From: Echinometra lucunter
Taxonomy: Eukaryota > Echinodermata > Echinoidea > Camarodonta > Echinometridae
Reading direction: 5' to 3'
Length of the DNA: 64,000 nt
NCBI GenBank assembly: GCA_029962745.1
Contig: CM057152.1
Span: 23,579,176 to 23,643,175 of the forward strand
Shown piece after piece: positions 51,903 through 64,000 of this stretch (its first letter is position 1; every line of letters starts with the position of its first letter). The notes under the pieces were generated by a model. That model was not told the origin of the DNA and searched no databases. It saw nothing but the letters and a program-made list of their open reading frames with translations. Both the position numbers and the translations under genes were made by a program.

Positions 51903-52163
51903 CTAAATCGGGGTCCGCCCACTTGACGGAAGGCCCACGAGGCCGACTTTTCTTGTATCTTATTTTCCTTCATCACAAATAATGCGCTATCGGTACATGA
52001 GAAAATTATGTCTCCTTTAGCATATTTAGTCCTCGGTGCCCCTTAATAATGATTAAACTTCCTTCTGGCACAGGAATTGGTCAGAGCGGTGTGATATTAT
52101 AGATTACAATTTGCTATTTTCGGCCTCGCGGGCCTTCGGTGAAGTGGGTAGTCATCGCTAAAT
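51903..52163. mobile_element. Inverted-repeat element in intron 12
   Basis: GCTAAATCGGGGTCCGCCCAC..GAAGGCCCACGAGGCCGA on the left matches, inverted, TCGGCCTCGCGGGCCTTCGG..GAAGTGGGTAGTCATCGCT then AAATC on the right. About 260 bp, and locally GC-rich at both ends. Confidence 0.75.
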
Positions 52164-55100
52164 CATCTATATGATGAACAATTTTTTTTTAGAAGTTCAG
52201 GGTTGGTAATTTATTCCAAGGGATCAGTAACAAAGTTGGTTTGATGTACTTGAGAAGAAATGAATTTGGAAGAGGTTTTATGATAATTAATTTTTATCAA
52301 TATATTCCAAATCCACCCAGCTTTTAAATGGTATGCAGGCAACATAATATGACTGTTACTATACCCTCCATCTTATTGGATGGAACAAAAAATAAAAAAA
52401 TAAATAAATAACCAACCAAACAAAAAAGAAAAATAAATGAAGATGAAACATATATATAGTTTATATATGATTTTTTTTTTTTTCAAAAACTATCAGATAG
52501 AGTGTGGTTTGTTAGCATATTAAATTCAAGCATGCCTGTCACATCAGTTTTAAGTTCACTTTTAACCACTTTTTAACATGACATCACAGTGTGAATTGAT
52601 GTTATATTCTTATAATGTTCCATATGATTAAACCCACTTTCAATATATTTTTCTGTTTCTCTTACACTTCATATTCTTTATTTTTCTCATCCCCACACTG
52701 AACATTAAATGATTACATCTACATCACAAAACCTATTTGCAAACAACACAGCATATTGTGGTATTAGAATTTGTGATTAATGCAGAATGAACCAAAATTG
52801 TCTTCTGATTTTGAGCTCCTTTAGGTTACTAAAAATGAAGAGCAGAGGATTAAGAATAAAACAAAGTAGTTGCCTTGAGCATAGCAAGGGAAGTATCAAA
52901 AGATACAAATTACAGCAAGCAACAAGAAAAAGAACCACCTAATTAAAGATTTTAAAAGTCAAGTTGCATGAAGTAAACTGATTTTCAATAAAAATAACAT
53001 TGGCATGAGCTGTTGAATTATTGCCCTTGTTTTTTCTTTGGCACTTCTAGCAAGCAGAACAAGTATGCTTCATTTTAAATCAAAATATAGATATAATTAT
53101 TTGTCACTTTCATGCTTTTTTTTATCAACTTACTTGAAAAATGAGCATAGTCTTTCTGTTCACTTTAAAGCAAGTTTTATAATGCGCATTAAACATATTC
53201 AAATGAAAGCTCATGAATAAAATTTAAAACTTGATTTGGCACCATGCACTGAAAGAATGTAGTAGATGTTCTTCACAGCATGCTCTTTTAGATTGGTAGG
53301 TCTCCTTTTCTTGTTTTCTGTTTATTTACACAGTAGTTTCATTGTAAAAAGAAATTTATGAAATGAGCACTGTGAATACATGTATATTACCCCCCCCCCC
53401 CATCGAAAATATTGCCCGTTAACATTTCTTCCCTAAAGTGAAAATACTGAATTTTCATGACATTAAAAATATTAATTGATTGCAACCTGTAGACAGACTG
53501 TCATTAAATGTGTGTCATAACAATTTGTGATCTATTGATGTGTGTTGTCATAACAACAAACATGTTGTCATGTTTCACAAGCATTTTAAAATTTTGGTTC
53601 TAATTGGTGTTCAGGCAATTAAAGCTTTTATAGAGTAGTTACAATGTGGAAATATTAAATGGGGCCTATTTAAAACCCATCCAATATCGGCTTGCTTTGG
53701 TAGCGGTGCATGAAGATATATTTAATATCTCTGGTGTATAAGCCTCGTGCAGAGTCAATTGCAGCAATAGAAAGGTTAAAGGTCATTCTGGTTTGTGAGT
53801 TCTTAGTGGATGATATTGCCGAGTCTCTAATATTTAGCCTAGTGTGGCTTGGCCTTAGATTATAAGAATAGTAGTTTGCGTAGACCTCTGAATTTGAGAC
53901 TGATATGTTAGAATAATCTTATTCAAATTGAATCTTTCTATGCTTGTGAAGTGTGATAATGTAGAAAATGTTTCTGTATTACTTGTATATTATATCCCTC
54001 CCCTTCCTTCTATATACATGTTACTTGTTTGGCTGAAGAGATCTTTTTACACTTGAAGCATACTATGTATGTTACAAGTAATATTGATACGGGATTCACA
54101 TATATTTCATCTCACCACTGGGTCAAACACTGTCGTTTATTTGCTATATTCACTGTCTTTGTTTCTGTCTTTGGGTGTGGGGAAAGGGTCTTAACATTTT
54201 TACTATTATCGTTTGTTTCTTTATAATATTATTTTTTTAAATGTGATTTTAGAAGGTGCACTGTTTTTTCGAGTACTGTTTTCTTAATGAACTGCAAGCT
54301 CTTGTTTGTCCTTTGGTCCACCTCACATTTGAGAATGAAGTGGGTGTTTTAAATATTGCTGATAAATGTGTGAGTAATTTTTTTGTGGGGAAATGGAGAG
54401 GAAGAAAAGGAATGATTTGAAAATAAAATGATTGGAAAATAAAATCATTAAGAACACAGCTGTTCCATTCTTCCCCTTGCTTTAGTTCTTCAAATATTCT
54501 CTAAACCTTCTGTATGGATAATTTGATAGTAGAGTGATTTTTCCTCAAATTCCTTGAATTTCAGCCAACTGTTTGAGATTTTAGAGAGAAGTGTTGAAAC
54601 AAAAGCTTGCAATTCTGTAAGGACGTGAGTTTGATTTGCATGCGCTATCCAATTAATGATTTATTTACCACCTTATATATGATTTCCAGTCCTTTGTGCT
54701 GCTTTCCTCTTTAATAATAAACAGATTCATATTAGAGACACCTTTGAGTTGTGTCAAACAAATATGGATCTCTTTGTTTATCAGAAAAATTATTACTCAA
54801 TATTCATATTTGATCAATGTATTAATTTTGGTTTCACTTTGCTCCTTCAGCTTCTACATTCATGTGTATTCTGCAAAGTGCATGTTCTTGGGCACTGTAG
54901 AGCAGTACTGTCATCATATATATATCAAAAGATGTTTTTCTGTGTCTTTCTAGAAATGAATTTATATGCAGATTGTGTATATTATATGTATTTTCTCTTC
55001 CTTTACTCCCTCTATAGCAGGTTCCTGATCCCACTATGCAAATTTCTGGCCGTGCATTTAGCCCTGCATGTTTCCTAAATCCATCTAACTGCCTGTCTGC

Positions 55101-56646
55101 ATTTTCAACTTGCACTTTATCTAACACCTTTAAAAGCAACTGCATGAGTATCTTTGGAGATTAATACGTACTAATAATTCAGATAGGTTAGAATGATGAA
55201 ATTATAATCTTTACAGATTGCATGAAAGATCAAACTCTGACGAATTTGATAAATGACATGATTATGTCATGATTATACACATATTTGAACTGATAGTGAC
55301 ATGGTACTCCCGTCTGAGTATAAATAAAGTATGAAAGTTCAAAATCTTGAAAGTAACAGACCCTTTCCTGAATAATACATTTGTGTGTGCTATTCATTTG
55401 AATTGTGTTTTGTTTTGTCATTTTATGTCATTGTATTGTTGTTTCTCTTCTTATGTAATTTCTTTCTTGTTATCAGTGATGTTTCCTCCATATCTTATGG
55501 CTGTAGAACCTCAATGTTTGTTCTTCAATCATACTTTCTACATGGAACCAACAATGATATTTCATCTGCATGAATGTTCTTTTTGCACTGTAACAAACTT
55601 GTTAGTACGTGTGTCAAAGCAATAAGTCAACGTTTTTCTGCTGATTGAGTTTATTCAGTGTTTCAAGACCAAACCAGAAATTTTTCAAATGCATGAAACT
55701 ATTGTAAATTTAACAAGGGATCCACATACACTAATGTTTCATGTCATAAATTAAGTGAATCACAGCAGTAATCTTATGCGATATCTTGCCTCGAGAATGG
55801 TCAGTGTTCAAAATTTGCACAAGCTTAATATATGTGAAGTTTCTAGTTTTATAGCAAGGCATTTGTGTTTGCTTCTCTTTTGTCAAAGACCTGTGATTTG
55901 CATCTAGCGATTTTTGCTTATGTTCAGATTCACCTGACATGCTTGAAAAGTGAAGTAGAAAATGGTTTTTTTCAAACTGGAACATCCTCATGTTTGACTT
56001 ATAAATAAAGTCATGTGTTATTGCCAGTAACTAATAGTCTTGGGTTGTATGACATTATCAAGATTGGAATGTCTTAAAAGTGCTGTTTCACTTTGCCAGG
56101 ATAAGCCAATATCTAATCTAAATTCTTATTGGTAACATGAATGTGAACAAACTATTAAACTCAAGTGAATTTTTTTTTTTAAATATGAAAACAGTAGATA
56201 ATCATAGCAAGTCCTATGCTCTGTTTTTCCACTGCATATACATGTAGAAACTCAAGGGTATAGGGAGTATTTTTCTCCTACTTTGAAACAAGATGACAAC
56301 TTTTTGGGGCTTTCATGTTTGTCAACTCCCTTTTAATGTTTTCCAGACATTTTGAAAGGAATTTACTCTCCATTCAATTTCAAAAGAATTCTTATGAAGT
56401 GTAGATAGTCGATTCACCATTTGATTTAGCTCACGGAATCTGTTACTGATTTCAGTTGAAAGATATTGAATCAATGCTGGTCCATCGTAAGCATATTTGT
56501 CCTGATTTTGATAGGAGCAGTGCTTATTGCCTACATGTTTAAAAGAAAAGGGAAAAGGAGAGAAAAGGTTGTAAACACTTGAAGGGTTCGAAACAGTAGC
56601 TTTGCCAGTCATACGCATGTGCACAGATTTTTCATGAATAAACTTC
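52164..56646 (+). other. KLC intron 12, middle part
   Basis: AT-rich, with short T-, A- and C-runs (C11-12 near 53391). From 55021 an acceptor-like CTATAGCAG precedes 47 open phase-0 codons ending at TAA 55162-55164. No other exon-like segment was seen. Confidence 0.4.
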
Positions 56647-56999
56647 AAGGCTTGTTCAGATATGACGTGACAGCCCCCCCGCGACAACCCTTGATATTTT
56701 TTTAAAATCTTCAGAAATGACACGGCAAACCACGCCACATACGCTAAAGAACGTGCAGTGATTCGTCAATGCTCAAATAAAAGAGATTTTTGCCAAAAAG
56801 TTGTGCAGACAGACTCATGACATCATATTTTTACTTTTCAAGAATTTGATTGGTCTACAGCATTTTGCCGCCGAGAGACAAATAGTATGCCTTTTGCCTC
56901 GATGTTTGTTTTTGTGGGGTTTTTTGGCCTCCTCATATCCCATTCTGTTACTACACAAAAAACAGCGTGGGTTTGTCACTTCTTATCTGAACAAGCCTT
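56647..56999. mobile_element. MITE with AAGGCTTGTTCAGAT ends, copy 2
   Basis: AAGGCTTGTTCAGATATGACG ... CTTATCTGAACAAGCCTT, 353 bp, same family as 35098-35402, with more diverged arms. A C8 run inside the left arm (56674-56681) is private. Confidence 0.83.
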
Positions 57000-57671
57000 A
57001 TCTGTGTCACACTAACCTTTCTATCATGCATAGTACAAAGAAAGAAGAAAAATATTGTCACTGCACAAGATTTTAGGAAGAAAAAATTAAATAAAGTGGA
57101 AGTAATTTGAAAAGGCATTCTTTATAACAGTACTTCTGTTACAATATTTGTGAAGGGTGAAAAGAATATAGGCCATTCATCATGTTAAAATGAATGTGTA
57201 TGTACATGTTTGGCGGCTGCCCCACTTTGTGTTCATAGAATTTCTCATCCAGTGCGCACGTTCATAGCCACCTTATCCAAAATGGTCTTATACCATTCAG
57301 AGGCATATATCATGCTCGAATGATTAATCAGATTAAAATGAAAAAAAAAAAAAAAATCTTTGTTTGCTTCCTCATTCTTCAGCAACATGTTATTAATACT
57401 ATTCGTGGTAAAGTGCTATGTGAAATTAAAGCAAGATAATAAAATGCAGAGTTGTAATGTTATAAGTTTTGTCCTGTAAAGACATGTTCATAAAAAAACC
57501 AGTGGTGATCAAGAAAGTATTGCAAGTATGTTGCAAGTAAGCTTCAAAATCATTTGCTACATTAAGATATTTATCATTTACTATCATTGAAAATGAACCC
57601 ATCATAAGTGTGTATTCTCATTTGAGACTTGAGTTTATGTATTAAGTTTATCTAAGTATATTTTTCTACAG

Positions 57672-57701
57672 CAAGTTGAAACTAAGGACACGATTGATGA
57701 A
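57672..57701 (+). CDS. Second candidate 30-nt cassette exon in KLC intron 12
   Basis: Acceptor TATTTTTCTACAG ends at 57671 and a moderate donor GTAAAT starts at 57702. The 30 nt read QVETKDTIDE in phase 0. It has the same length and phase as the candidate at 51167, so the two could be alternative partners. If unspliced it reads on for 11 codons to a TGA. Confidence 0.45.
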
Positions 57702-58257
57702 GTAAATTTTCTTGATATTGACATTTCAAATCTTTGATCGATTCTAGTAATTTTAGGTTTTTGATTTAGCTGTAGAATATTTGTAGGGTATGGTGTAGTG
57801 GCAAGGTGTGTAGTAGATATTTCTTACTACCTCATAGCACACATATTACGATTGGGATGGGGTGGGGAGGCAGTCTTGAACTTATTCTCTGCTGTAAAAT
57901 GAAAAATACATGTTTGTTTTTCTCAAGCAGTCTATGTATTTGCTGAAAAGAAACTCACATATGATTTTCAAAGAATTTTTTTCAATAAGTGAATTCTATT
58001 AAAGTGTGGAAAAAATTTAATTTTTGTAGAAATGTTTCAGGAAATGGTTTAGAATAGGGTCTTTTGTAAAATTAATGGTGTGATTACTCATGGTAAATAT
58101 AGAAGTTCGCATTCAGCAAATACATGTATTTAAATCATAGAGATCAGGTGTTGTTTTATGTTAAGTAAGCTAGGCACCGATATTTGCATGAAAAAAATTA
58201 ATTTCAAGGAATTCTTTTCAGTCTTGTTGACCTAGCTAGAATATTCTAAAGATGGGT

Positions 58258-58791
58258 GATGTTCGTTATTCCGAAGGTTCGTTATTCTGAAGGTTCATTA
58301 TTCCTAAGCTTCATTATTTTGAAACATGCAAATTGTGTATACCTAGATGTTCGTTAGTCCGAAATGAAAAAATTGTGTCGTTATTCCGAAGGTTCGTTAT
58401 TCCGACGGTTCGTTAGTCCGAAACTGAAATTAGGTTCGTTATTCCAAAGGTTCTTTAATCCAAAATGAAATCAGGTTCATTATTCCGAAGGTTCGTTAAT
58501 CCGAAAATGAAATAAGGTTCGTTATTCCGAAGGTTCGATAGTCCGAAAATGAAATGAGGTTTGGTTGTCTGAAAATAACTAACGAACTAACGAACCTTAT
58601 CTCATTTTCGGACTAACGAACCTTCGGAACTAACGAACCTTATTTCGTTTTCGGACTAACAACCTTTGGAATGACGAACCTTATTTCATTTTCGGACTAA
58701 CGAATCTTCGGAATAACGAACCTTCGGAATAACGAACCTTCGGAGTATTCGAACCTTCGGAATAACGAACCCTTCGAATAACAAGCTGTAA
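58258..58791. repeat. Palindromic array of a 16-bp TTCGTTATTCCGAAGG unit
   Basis: From 58260 to about 58575 the unit GGTTCGTTATTCCGAA repeats, alternating with CGTTAGTCCGAAAATGAAAT variants. From about 58581 to 58791 the same units run inverted (TTCGGAATAACGAACC, CATTTTCGGACTAACGAACC). Each unit is itself partly palindromic (TTCG...CGAA). No coding capacity. Confidence 0.93.
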
Positions 58792-60462
58792 CCTCTAAAG
58801 ATAGTTTATGTATTTACCATTTTAGAATTACTTGAAAAATTGAAAAGATGTGGATTGTGGATATGACTCCTTCAAATTGAAGCTCAAATCCTTTGTGAAG
58901 TCTTTAGTAAAATTTTCTTTAACTTTCCTGCAGCCATTTCTGACAATGAACCTAGTTTGTCTTATAATCGACCCTTTCCAGTTTCCACTTGTTTTATGTG
59001 TCATGTAGTAAGTGTTAATCTTTCCCCCTTATTTCATATTTCAAAGCGGAGAGAGAACCATTTCAATTTAGTGAAGGATATGCATGCAATGTAGTTTAGT
59101 ATATATGTATTAGATTTGTACTAGGGCAGTATTGAAACTGTGGTCAGCTCTGTGTGCGTGTGTGTAAGTTTAACATTAATGCATGCTCACCTACAAATAA
59201 AAGAGTACCGTTATCACTGCAATATGCACTGCACTGCCACGTCCAAATGTTGTCAAATTGATTACTATCTTATGAATAGTCAATGACCACATGTAAATTA
59301 ATCTTTCCAACCTAAATCTTTTCAACATATGCCAGGAAAGTATTATTTTGAGTAGATATGAATGTAAAGTGGCAATAGGAGCACATTTATGCTTTCTAAA
59401 TAACCCTCCAATTTTCAGAAAATTTGTATTATTTCAAACTTTGTCCTTGTCAGTGTTCGTATGATGAGAATACTACATAGATAGAATGAAATGACCTTTC
59501 TTTATATCCCTTTGTAAGACTGTCACCCTAGACTATTCACACTGTTGATGATCCATGTTGGATGTTATTAGCTGCCCCTGCCCCCTCCCCCCCAACCTAA
59601 TTACACAGAATCCTTGCCCCCTTCTTTATATCACGTGCATTAATTTTCTATCCTGTTTTACATTTGAGTTCCTTTTTTAATTTTCTCATTTATATTTGTG
59701 TCTTTCATTTACTGTTCATGCTTTCATGAGTATATTTCACAAGTTATAATTTTATTTTCCTTCTTTGATTCTGACAGATGTAATTTTAGTCTCATTATGA
59801 TTTTATCCCCCATTTTCCCCAAGCAGCAAGCATTTTAGCAATCTGATTTGATTCTCTCTTTGTAGTGTTGATATGTAAAATATTGAAATATCATCTTCAG
59901 TTTATGCTGAGTTGCTTTAGATCAAGACATGGTCAAAGTCACATAGTTTGGGGTGAAGGTTGACACGAAATTAATCTGTCTTGGTCAGTGTTTAAAAAGA
60001 CATACCTGAATACTATTAAACAAACATGTAAGCTCTGTTGTAGCCTATGAAAATATACTTGTAATTCTGAAATTTGCATATTTTGCCATACATTGCAAAT
60101 TGTAAACTTTAGATAATGCTTATAAATTTCATTCCAAAAATTGAAGGTGCCCATTCTAAAAGAATCAGTTTTGTTGAATGAAAGGTGGATGTATTGCTAC
60201 TCCTTTGCAGGGACTTTATTGGGGACTGTTAAAAGTTCAGGGGCAGTCTGTCCTCTATGTTCATTCATTTTCTTTTCTTATTGGATTTTTTTTATCACCT
60301 TTTTTTTTTATCCAACCTTCCCCACAATCTTTGTGATGCTTGACCATGTTCAGCAGCAAATAAGGAGTAGAAATCAGAGAAAGAGAGAGAGAGTTTAAAT
60401 TGGCCCTTAGCATGCCTGCATGTTGAACCCAAACCTATGTTATGTCCTTCTTATCATGTCAG
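58792..60462 (+). other. KLC intron 12, distal part
   Basis: AT-rich and C-rich patches (59576-59594). A possible acceptor TTTCCTGCAG at 58923-58932 precedes 24 open codons but has no conserved content. Nothing else was seen. Confidence 0.35.
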
Positions 60463-60579
60463 AATGGTGATGGCAAGTTAAGGAAGAAGCGGTTCGCTGT
60501 CAAAACTCAGGGCCTCGGTGCGGCGTAGCAGCACTAACTTCTCAACAAGCTCAAAGGAAGAGAGTCGACGATGATGGAG
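60463..60579 (+). CDS. KLC: KLC exon 13: conserved Ser/Arg tail with frameshifting indels
   Basis: Acceptor TTATCATGTCAG ends at 60462 and donor GTGTGT starts at 60580. After NGDGKLR the frame inherited from exon 12 reaches TAG at 60526. One base further on, the frame reads RSGSLSKLRASVRRSST, matching vertebrate KRSGSFSKLRASIRRSS. The original frame resumes with LLNKLKGRES from 60538, like vertebrate KLVRKLKG. So relative to the family there is one extra base near 60484 and one missing near 60537. An acidic DDDG run near 60566 sits in yet another frame, hinting at a third indel. Sequencing or assembly error is the simplest cause. A real truncating change is possible. Confidence 0.85.
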
Positions 60580-63500
60580 GTGTGTATCTAGTCTCAGATC
60601 TATCATATTGGCCTCGGGTGGGCAGTAGAGGATTTGTTGTTCAGTGATTTTTTTTTTTGTTTTTGTAGCTTTATTTTTTGGGGAAGCCTATGAGACTGAA
60701 TGAAGTGGAAGATTTGATGTTCATGTTTCAGTGGCCAGGAAAATGAAGCTCCAATTCTTTTTTTTTTTAAGGGATCCCATCCATATCACAATTGATTCTC
60801 ACCGCAAAAAAAATGCAGGGATTGCTTTGAAAGACACTACCTAAAAAAATTTGAATTATTAGATGCTTGATTGGAAAGAATATCCCACATCTCTGATAGC
60901 TGACACACTGTACACAGAAATTTACTACATTGAGGGCACTCAATGAGGGCAATAGTCTAGCAGAAGTAGGCCCTATGCATTATGTTAGTATTCCATTTGT
61001 GAAGGGCAAGTCTTTAGAGTACAGGCAGTTGACATAGGTGATATTTGATGTTTGTTAGGCATGTGTAGGTCCCCCCATCTGTTTTAGGACATTTGTGTAC
61101 CATAAATTTCTCTATTTGCAAGCAACTGAGAAGGCTAATTTGATGAAGCTTTGATTGGAAAAGAATCAGTGTATACTGAGAATACTCCCTGAAAATTAGA
61201 CATAGCATGTTGAAATCAAGTGAACAAAGAGATGTGTGTCTTGTGGAAAGTATAACATACATTACAGAATTTTTGGAGTAAGCCTTCATGCATAATTTTT
61301 GTGTTTTAATGGCATAGAAATTAATAGCCTCAATATTTTCTAACAAATGTCATAAGAATGTGTGGAAGTACTGCTGAAATACATTATGACGTTTCCCCCT
61401 CCGTTCCTCTCCTACTTTTTACAATGAAAATACTTGAAGGTCTGACATTTTTGATGGTTTAATGGATATGGTGAAAACTGGGTGAGTTTGGCATTATCAT
61501 CTGGTATTGACGTAAAGTGCCTTGTTCGCCTGTGGGGACGCATAGAGTCTTTGTACCTTTCTATGATCGCTATAACGCCCTCTTCATCTCAATATGGCAT
61601 GCATTGCCTATATATAGAGTATCTGAATATGAATATATGGAAGAAAATTAGCTGTCTTGAAAGATTAGAACTCCGTCCGACCTGGCATCCAATGGTGTAT
61701 TAGCTTTATACTAAAGCAAGCACTGCATGTATGCTGTTATCAATACAGTCATTGTGATCAGTGTTGGTGTGCCCCAAAATCTAAAAAAAAAAAATATATT
61801 TTTTTTTAATGAATATAAAATTACCAGTCATAATTGGTCATGATTTTTTTTTACACTTCAAAGCCATATGAGGTAAAAAATTTTTGTTCAGTATATGACA
61901 TTTAATTTAAATCAGTTTTACAAGGGAATAGAATCACAAACAGTGAGAATCAATACTAAATGAAAAAGAGATGAATTTAAAATAATCCTGATAGATACAC
62001 CATTAGGCATTGTTCATTTATTATATGTTTGTTGAACATAAACGCCACTTACTAGCTTTGATTCCAGTCACATCACATTGAAATGAATGTTAATAGGAAA
62101 TTAAGAGAAGCTTAAAATTAAAGTAAAATGGCTGAAATTGTACTTGGTACAAGTGTATATTGTCATGATGGTATTGTGTGGTCATTGTCCAAACACTATC
62201 TTTAGTTTAAAGTAATGGCTCTCTCAAATCGACTTGATTTAAAAGCAGAACTTTATTTAATACATATGTTTGCATAGTACAGTACATCATCGTCATTTCC
62301 TGACATACCTCTGTATCTTCTCCAATGTGCTTTTGTATATTATTTTATAGCTCTATGTCAAGAATTGTGGCAATTTTCCCATGATTGTTCTTATGATTAT
62401 AGCTGTCTGTGTTTTTATTTTTCAATTATGAGCTTTGTGAAGTTGTTATAATTATGTTTGTGGGAATTGTTATAACCAACCAACACATACACAAATATAT
62501 TAATTCATTGTTGAATGTAACTGTATATTTCTATACACTAGTAGTTATCTTTCTCCACTTCTGTGTATTGAAGAAATTATGTAGAAATAGGCACATGGAA
62601 ATATCAAATCATTAAAGAATTGTAAACCAAACAAGACTCATTTATTTCATAAAGAGGGGAGTTCACTTTGACTCCAAGTTGATTATTGTAAATGCTGAAA
62701 ATCATAGAAATGGGTCCGGTAAAATCTCATAGCTTTCTTATAAAGAAGAAGATAGTTATTTTTTTTTAATTATGAAATTTCTTTTATTTGTTCAAATCCT
62801 CTCCATTTTTCATAAATTTCTTTTTTTAAAAATCAAGAAATGTTATTTCTTTTGGAAGAAATATAGTCAAAATTTTATATAAAAGAAATAGGAAGTTGCT
62901 CACAAAGGAAACCAAGGAGTCGCTAATTTATGTAGCAATCTTTTAAAACTCTTAAATCATTTCTTTATTGTAAATCTGGTTTTCCTCAAACTTACACTGA
63001 CTTGTTCATCATATTCATATACTTCTCTTTTTTTTTTTTTTTAGATTTTATTGAATTGAAAATTCAGTTTGTGTCAGAGTTGACATCCCTCTTTAAGAAT
63101 ATACCAATCTGACTCCTAGCTCTATGAAATATATAACATCCCGATGGCCAGATCAAATGAGATCACACATCTTGGACATTGAAATTAAGTTACAAAATTC
63201 ATGAAATGAAATGAAACATTAAGTTGCTGTGCCAGTCTATCAACAAACCAAAATATTTGGAGACATGTTTTTTTATCTTGTGATTGCAGTTGATTTTAAT
63301 CCAGTGTGATCATTATATTGGTTCTCATAGTTGTGTTTGATCAGTCAGTCCTTTGATCAGTCAGTTCTGTGACATCATTAATGGTTCCACAGCTTTATGT
63401 CTTCAATATGTTGCTTAAATTGGTTTCAACTTTGCCCTTGCTTCTTACCTATTCTTTCTCGTGATGTAAACCGTTTCACATGTGTGGGGACATCTTGGGA

Positions 63501-64000
63501 AATGGGGTTGTCGCTTCTGAAATTCTTTTAGTGTTAGCGAGAGATTCTATTTCTTCCCTTAAAGTATTCCATGTAACTCGTTCATGTCATATTTGTGAGT
63601 CCAAGTGTGTGCTCTGTTCTGTCACTTGTCACATGTCTGTTCTATTTCATTATTCTAACTCTTGATACATCCTGAAAACATATTTCTTTGGACCACAATT
63701 TCGCACCCACATAGCCACTGTTTTACAGGACTCTTGCTGGAGTTGAGTTAGTCCGTGTGATCCTTCCTCGATGACTACAACGTGTGGTTGGTGGCAATGT
63801 TGCATGTGATATGGTTTCGCTCTCTTTCCAATCACTGATCCTTTAATATACTTTACATGGCTTCATGATTATATTCTTTTGCTTCATTGCATGTCATGAC
63901 TGCACTAATGCTATTCTCTTCAATTTTGCATGCAGAAAGTGTATTGAGAGGGCCAAACTGGAATTTATTTTTCAAACCTCTGAACACATGAACAAAGATT
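60580..64000 (+). other. KLC intron 13 to window end
   Basis: AT-rich sequence without a recognisable next KLC exon (the expected MKRASS-type continuation was not found), so the remaining tail lies downstream. T/A runs occur near 61781-61808 and 63028-63044. No inverted-repeat element was recognised. Confidence 0.5.

Noticed and set aside
58923..59010. Possible exon after TTTCCTGCAG (24 open codons)
   Set aside because: No conserved content, and the TAG stop overlaps the only donor-like GTAAGT. Likely chance.

Overview
The window is animal genomic DNA, almost certainly from a sea urchin (camarodont echinoid). It is AT-rich and intron-dominated, full of microsatellites and short inverted-repeat transposons, and it carries most of one gene on the + strand: kinesin light chain (KLC), the cargo-binding and regulatory subunit of the kinesin-1 motor. 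The spliced protein agrees closely with the published Strongylocentrotus purpuratus KLC as I recall it, with a few substitutions, so this is a related urchin or a divergent allele. No other protein-coding gene is supported.

Layout. 1-2003 is upstream or 5'-intron sequence. The start codon is at 2195. Thirteen standard coding exons follow: 2004-2461, 20458-20688, 24833-24902, 26962-27196, 28143-28230, 30197-30298, 34804-34887, 35893-36135, 45139-45206, 46759-46879, 48641-48844, 50385-50468 and 60463-60579. Every junction has AG/GT and matching phase. They encode a heptad coiled coil (exons 1-2), a short acidic linker corresponding to the vertebrate LFP-acidic autoinhibitory motif (exon 3), six TPRs (exons 4-8 and 10) and a basic/serine-rich tail. 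The last part of the tail lies beyond position 64000.

Extra candidate exons. Intron 1 holds an 84-nt phase-0 exon (10619-10702) that would insert 28 residues, exactly four heptads, into the coiled coil. Intron 10 holds a 6-nt microexon (47949-47954). Intron 12 holds two 30-nt phase-0 exons (51167-51196 and 57672-57701). The 3' part of exon 3 and its splice donor are tandemly repeated four times (24859-25425), and each extra copy could be spliced in without breaking the frame. Exon 13 carries compensating single-base indels that put stops in its reading frame. Reading through the exon 8 donor gives a short basic tail.

Mobile elements. The introns are a layered graveyard of non-autonomous elements. 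Three families are flanked by TTAA. In two places the interrupted host element (a SINE and the 3' end of a LINE) can be rejoined across one TTAA, which directly supports TTAA target duplication. There are also foldback elements with long arms, a palindromic array of a TTCGTTATTCCGAA unit, tRNA-derived SINEs, and a 100-bp pogo/Tigger-like element inside a trinucleotide repeat.

All calls come from reading the sequence. No alignment, database or transcript search was run, and family resemblances rest on memory of KLC and transposon features.
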